Source of the DNA: Leptolyngbya sp. SIO1E4
Lineage (GTDB): Bacteria > Cyanobacteriota > Cyanobacteriia > Phormidesmidales > Phormidesmidaceae
NCBI GenBank assembly: GCA_010672825.2
Contig: JAAHFU020000004.1
Location: forward strand, 434,001-498,000
Length of the DNA: 64,000 bases
Direction of reading: 5' to 3'
This document shows, one piece after another, positions 61,207 through 64,000 of the stretch (its first letter is position 1; each line of letters opens with the position of its first letter). The notes under the pieces are model-generated. The model did not search any database and was not told the origin of the DNA. It saw nothing but the letters and a program-made list of their open reading frames with translations. The position numbers and the translations under genes were made by a program.

Positions 61207-63389
61207 CAGCACACCTCCGGAACGACAGGCACTGCCAACCCACCTGGGCGATCGCGCGTGGGATCTTCAATGCGTTCAGGGGGAGCCGCATCGGCAACGG
61301 CAACCACCGTCAGCAGTTCGGGCAGCTGCCAGGGATCGAGAAACTTCTCGGGGAGGGGCTGCCAGCGATTTTGTCGCTGTTCGAACAAGGTGAGTCCCAG
61401 CACGCTTTGAATGCCGCTGACGCGGGCGACAATTACTTCTAGGTCGCGATCGCGCACCGATTTACCCAGGCTCCAGCCGGTGCTGTCGACATCGCCGGGA
61501 GCCAGGGGCCAGAGAAACTGATACAGCGCTTCGCGTACGGCTTGCAAGGTGCGATCGCGATCACCGCCATCCTGCACCTGCACCCCGACGCTCACGGCCA
61601 GTGGCACGTACTCCACACCGATGACGTACAGCTCGGTCCCTAGCGGACGGCGATCGTCCAAATAGGCGTGAACGGCCTCCAGGGTAGGGCGATCAGGGCG
61701 TGGATTGGGCGGCTGAAGGGCATCTTTTTGCGGCAGCACGACCACCGACACCACCCCAGGAACGCCCTGTCGCCGTTGTTGAGGCTTAAATCGAGGCAAC
61801 ACCGCCACGCGTCCCAAGGAGATGCCGGGTGTGTCGGCGGCAAGTTGACGATAGTCGCTTTGGGTAACCGCGCGATCGCGATGGCGAAACAGTGCTGGAA
61901 TGCGCTGCTCAGCAGCTTCCAGTGTTTCAGCCTCGGTACCCCCCTGAGTCGGCTGGCTCTGACGCAGGCTGAGACCATTGACCCGGTTTTCCTGCCCATC
62001 GAGCGCCGTAATCTCGGTTAAGGCTCCCGGCGGCAGATTGCCCAGTTCACCGCCGCCAGCGCGCATTTGCGCGACGCGAATCCGTACTTCTCGCTCAGGA
62101 ATCCGCCCGTTGACGCCGTCTCCAAACTGAATCAGCCCAGCTTCGCTGTCCAGGCTGTAGGCCGGGGTATCGCGTCCGACCAGCGCCAGATCTTCCACCT
62201 GAATCCAGGGCTGATAGCCGCCGTTGGGGACTTCGATCTGAAGCTCCAGGGTGCTAGATTCCACCGAGGTTCCCGGTAGTTGAAAGGCTTGAGTGGGACT
62301 GCCATCGCTGATGCCAATCACCAGACCGCGTCGAGTCTGCCGCTGGTCTATGGTGACAGCGTTGATACCCACCCAGCTTAAGGAAAGCTGGGTCAGCTCA
62401 ACGGTGGGTCGTAGCCGCAGCCAGGTGACCAGTCGGGCGGCTAAATCAGGCTGATCGAGCCGGGGTGGGCGATCGCCCACCCCGGCATTTAACGCTGTGC
62501 GAACGTCATTGCTGGGCGCGCCGATGCGAGAGGTGGCGGGCATTGCTAGCCGCACGATACCCGCCTGCCGGAGTCCTTGGGTGGTGTCTTCGAGGCGATC
62601 CAGCTGCAAATACTCAGCCGCTCCGTCAAATTCTTGACCGGTGGTCATTTCCCACACGTGGGGAATTTGAGTGCGCACGGGCAGATTCGTTAGGCTTTCC
62701 GGCAAGGCGATGGCCGGTGTGATGCCGACATTCAAAATCGGCTGACTGCCGTTGACTGGGTCACCCAGTGCCTGCCGTGCCACGGCCACCTGTTCTGGTT
62801 TGGCCGCTAGCAGCGCCAGCCAGAGGGTGCCATCCACTGCCTGCTCCATCAGGTTGAGGCCCGCTGCAACGGGTTGCCCCTCAGCAAATACCGGGGTCGT
62901 GACGTAGGGCATGGCGCTGCCGCTGATTTGATAGATCTGCTGGAGACCGTCTACGACGCCTGCTAGCTGGATGGCTTCAGCCTCACTCAGTCGTCGCTTG
63001 TAAAAGGCTGTCGCCGTCACCGGAAACACGGTCAGTTCGCTGCGCGTTTCAAACGGGGCCGGGCCTTTGATCTGAGCCAGCGATCGCAGCGTTGTCTTGC
63101 GCACCTCATCAGGGCTGGCCCAAAATACCTGTACGGTGCCGCTCGCCGGAATGGCAGGACGTAGCGGTATGCCTAGCAGTCGTAAGAACGCCAGTCGCTG
63201 CCGTTCGGGGATCAGATTGGCGCGATACAAAAGCGTGTCGGTGAGCCAGGCGAAGAGTTCAATCAGGGTGCGCCCTGGATCCCCCAGCCGAGGCGTCCAC
63301 TCGGGTGTATGAGCGGGGACCAGCGCCAGCAGTTCTTCAACTAAATCGTCAAAGCTGCGATCGTCCAGTTTTGGAATTTGAATCGGCAT
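61206..63389 (-). CDS. baseplate J-like putative baseplate assembly protein (Afp11-like)
   Basis: A 727-residue protein. The start PIQIPKLDDRSFDDLVEELL with LGDPGRTLIELFAWLTDTLL and YRANLIPERQRLAFLRLLGI is typical of eCIS-linked baseplate J proteins. The C-terminal half holds the J core: FRHRDRAVTQSDYRQLAADT, RPTLEAVHAYLDDRRPLGTE and RALYQFLWPLAPGD-like sequence. It forms the baseplate wedge with the gp25 protein encoded just upstream (three-base gap). GGAGG lies nine bases ahead of ATG 63389. Confidence 0.88.
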   Translation of the reverse strand: MPIQIPKLDDRSFDDLVEELLALVPAHTPEWTPRLGDPGRTLIELFAWLTDTLLYRANLIPERQRLAFLRLLGIPLRPAIPASGTVQVFWASPDEVRKTTLRSLAQIKGPAPFETRSELTVFPVTATAFYKRRLSEAEAIQLAGVVDGLQQIYQISGSAMPYVTTPVFAEGQPVAAGLNLMEQAVDGTLWLALLAAKPEQVAVARQALGDPVNGSQPILNVGITPAIALPESLTNLPVRTQIPHVWEMTTGQEFDGAAEYLQLDRLEDTTQGLRQAGIVRLAMPATSRIGAPSNDVRTALNAGVGDRPPRLDQPDLAARLVTWLRLRPTVELTQLSLSWVGINAVTIDQRQTRRGLVIGISDGSPTQAFQLPGTSVESSTLELQIEVPNGGYQPWIQVEDLALVGRDTPAYSLDSEAGLIQFGDGVNGRIPEREVRIRVAQMRAGGGELGNLPPGALTEITALDGQENRVNGLSLRQSQPTQGGTEAETLEAAEQRIPALFRHRDRAVTQSDYRQLAADTPGISLGRVAVLPRFKPQQRRQGVPGVVSVVVLPQKDALQPPNPRPDRPTLEAVHAYLDDRRPLGTELYVIGVEYVPLAVSVGVQVQDGGDRDRTLQAVREALYQFLWPLAPGDVDSTGWSLGKSVRDRDLEVIVARVSGIQSVLGLTLFEQRQNRWQPLPEKFLDPWQLPELLTVVAVADAAPPERIEDPTRDRPGGLAVPVVPEVC

Positions 63390-63392
63390 CGC

Positions 63393-63779
63393 TTATCCCT
63401 CCAACTCCATCGTTAGCCCCAACTGCTGTGCCGCTCCCGTGCGCCGAATCTGGTAGCGAATATCCACCCGAATCTGGCTGGGGGCATCTGGCAGCTCGTC
63501 TACGGTCACCTGAGACAAAACAATGCGCGGTTCCCAACGCTGGATGGCTGCCATCACGGCATCGCGAATCCGACGGCGCGTCACCAGTGAGTTGGGTTCG
63601 TGCAGAAATTTTTGCAGCCCAGCTCCAAATTCAGGCCGCATCAGTTGTTCACCTGGGCGAGTGCTGAGGATGATTTGAATCGACTGAGCCACGCTTGCCT
63701 GCAAGTCGGGAAACTGCAAATGTCCCTGGCTGTCGGGCCGGGGGAGGAGGGGCCAGTTTTGGGAGAGGGGAGGGAGCAT
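63393..63779 (-). CDS. GPW/gp25-family baseplate protein (Afp9-like)
   Basis: A 128-residue protein with the gp25 lysozyme-like fold: SVAQSIQIILSTRPGEQLMR then PEFGAGLQKFLHEPNSLVTR and IRDAVMAAIQRWEPRIVLSQ. The phrase LSTRPGE-R-EFG is the family core that docks on the sheath and wedge. It is the smallest baseplate gene and comes directly before the J-like gene, as in Afp/PVC clusters. The catalytic residues of true lysozymes are absent, as is normal for gp25. A GGATGGGT tract lies upstream. Confidence 0.9.
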   Translation of the reverse strand: MLPPLSQNWPLLPRPDSQGHLQFPDLQASVAQSIQIILSTRPGEQLMRPEFGAGLQKFLHEPNSLVTRRRIRDAVMAAIQRWEPRIVLSQVTVDELPDAPSQIRVDIRYQIRRTGAAQQLGLTMELEG

Positions 63780-63784
63780 AGCGG

Positions 63785-63836
63785 TCGGTGGAGGGATGGG
63801 TGGATGGGGAGATGGGTGGATGGGTGGATGGGCGAT
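63785..63836. repeat. GGATGGGT tandem-repeat tract, spacer 5
   Basis: GGATGGGTGGATGGGGAGAT and GGGTGGATGGGTGGATGG between the gp25-like gene and the gene at the right edge. Confidence 0.9.
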
Positions 63837-63840
63837 CGCG

Positions 63841-64000
63841 TTAACTGTCGTTGGGACGGGGAATGGGGATGCAGATTTTGATAAACAACAGCCATTGGAA
63901 GATGAAGTTCAGAAGCTGGAGGAAGATGTTCAGCACAATGAAGGCGCAGAGGGTGATGATGGGGATGTTGAAGCTGCAAATCCAGTCGATCGCGACGCCC
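63841..64000 (-). CDS. eCIS-associated protein with hydrophobic C-terminus (start outside window)
   Basis: Only the last 52 residues lie in the window: GVAIDWICSFNIPIITLCAF, IVLNIFLQLLNFIFQWLLFI, then KICIPIPRPNDS and the stop at 63841. One long or two short membrane segments are predicted. Similar WICSFSIPIITICA endings occur in proteins encoded beside gp25-like genes of eCIS loci. A membrane-inserted component would fit the thylakoid- or membrane-anchored injection systems described in filamentous cyanobacteria, but this is inference. Confidence 0.65.
   Translation of the reverse strand, partial: GVAIDWICSFNIPIITLCAFIVLNIFLQLLNFIFQWLLFIKICIPIPRPNDS

Noticed and set aside
1-64000. tRNA and rRNA genes
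   Set aside because: Spacers were read for TPsiC-like GGTTCGAATCC and cloverleaf patterns and none was found; no rRNA segments were recognised.
36056-64000. Prophage rather than eCIS
   Set aside because: Within the window there is no capsid, terminase, portal, integrase or lysis gene. The AAA+ ATPase beside baseplate genes is an eCIS hallmark.

Overview
The window reads as cyanobacterial chromosome. GCGATCGC (HIP1) octamers occur throughout. It carries the cyanobacteria-typical ebo cluster, a ScyD/ScyE-family beta-propeller with a PEP-CTERM tail, DevBCA-type export genes, a small ssl1498/Psb34-like photosystem II assembly protein, pentapeptide-repeat proteins and many short dispersed intergenic repeats. 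Composition and gene content suggest a filamentous, non-marine lineage of the Leptolyngbya/Oscillatoriales kind, but no rRNA or tRNA is present to fix the taxonomy.

Left part (1-8.1 kb): the N-terminal half of a TpsB/ShlB-type outer-membrane transporter, an unknown 186-residue gene, a repeat-filled spacer, a large kexin-like serine protease with a P domain and RTX repeats, a haem-oxygenase-fold diiron-type protein and a ScyD/ScyE-family protein.

Metabolic part (8.1-18.4 kb): an HxlR regulator diverges from a fused anthranilate synthase (TrpE-TrpG). The complete eboA-B-C-D-E-F cluster follows on the minus strand. This cluster is linked in the literature to moving scytonemin and other precursors to the periplasm. 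The combination of ScyD/E-family protein, TrpEG and Ebo suggests an indole-derived, possibly UV-protective, metabolite.

Middle part (18.4-36 kb): mixed housekeeping and accessory genes. These are an NmrA-like reductase, a DUF2461 protein, a Cys/His-rich periplasmic protein, two pentapeptide-repeat proteins, a devBCA operon, an MFS transporter, small membrane proteins, an IS110 element sitting inside a dispersed repeat, a glyoxalase-like protein, a secreted protein made almost wholly of a repeated 14-residue motif, the psb34-like gene, transposase and repeat-protein remnants and a PsiE-like protein.

Right part (36-64 kb): about 28 kb of minus-strand genes form one end of an extracellular contractile injection system (eCIS, Afp/PVC-like). 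In transcription order these are the C-terminus of a protein with a long membrane-type hydrophobic stretch, a gp25-like baseplate protein, a baseplate J-like protein, a tail-protein-I-like protein, three proteins sharing an N-terminal domain (one with a tail of 44 decapeptide repeats), a possible tape-measure-related protein, an AAA+ ATPase, a giant modular polymorphic-toxin-like protein of about 2,870 residues, and an Imm49-like candidate immunity protein. Sheath, tube and spike genes are not here and should lie beyond the right edge. GGATGGGT-type tandem repeats fill most spacers of this cluster.
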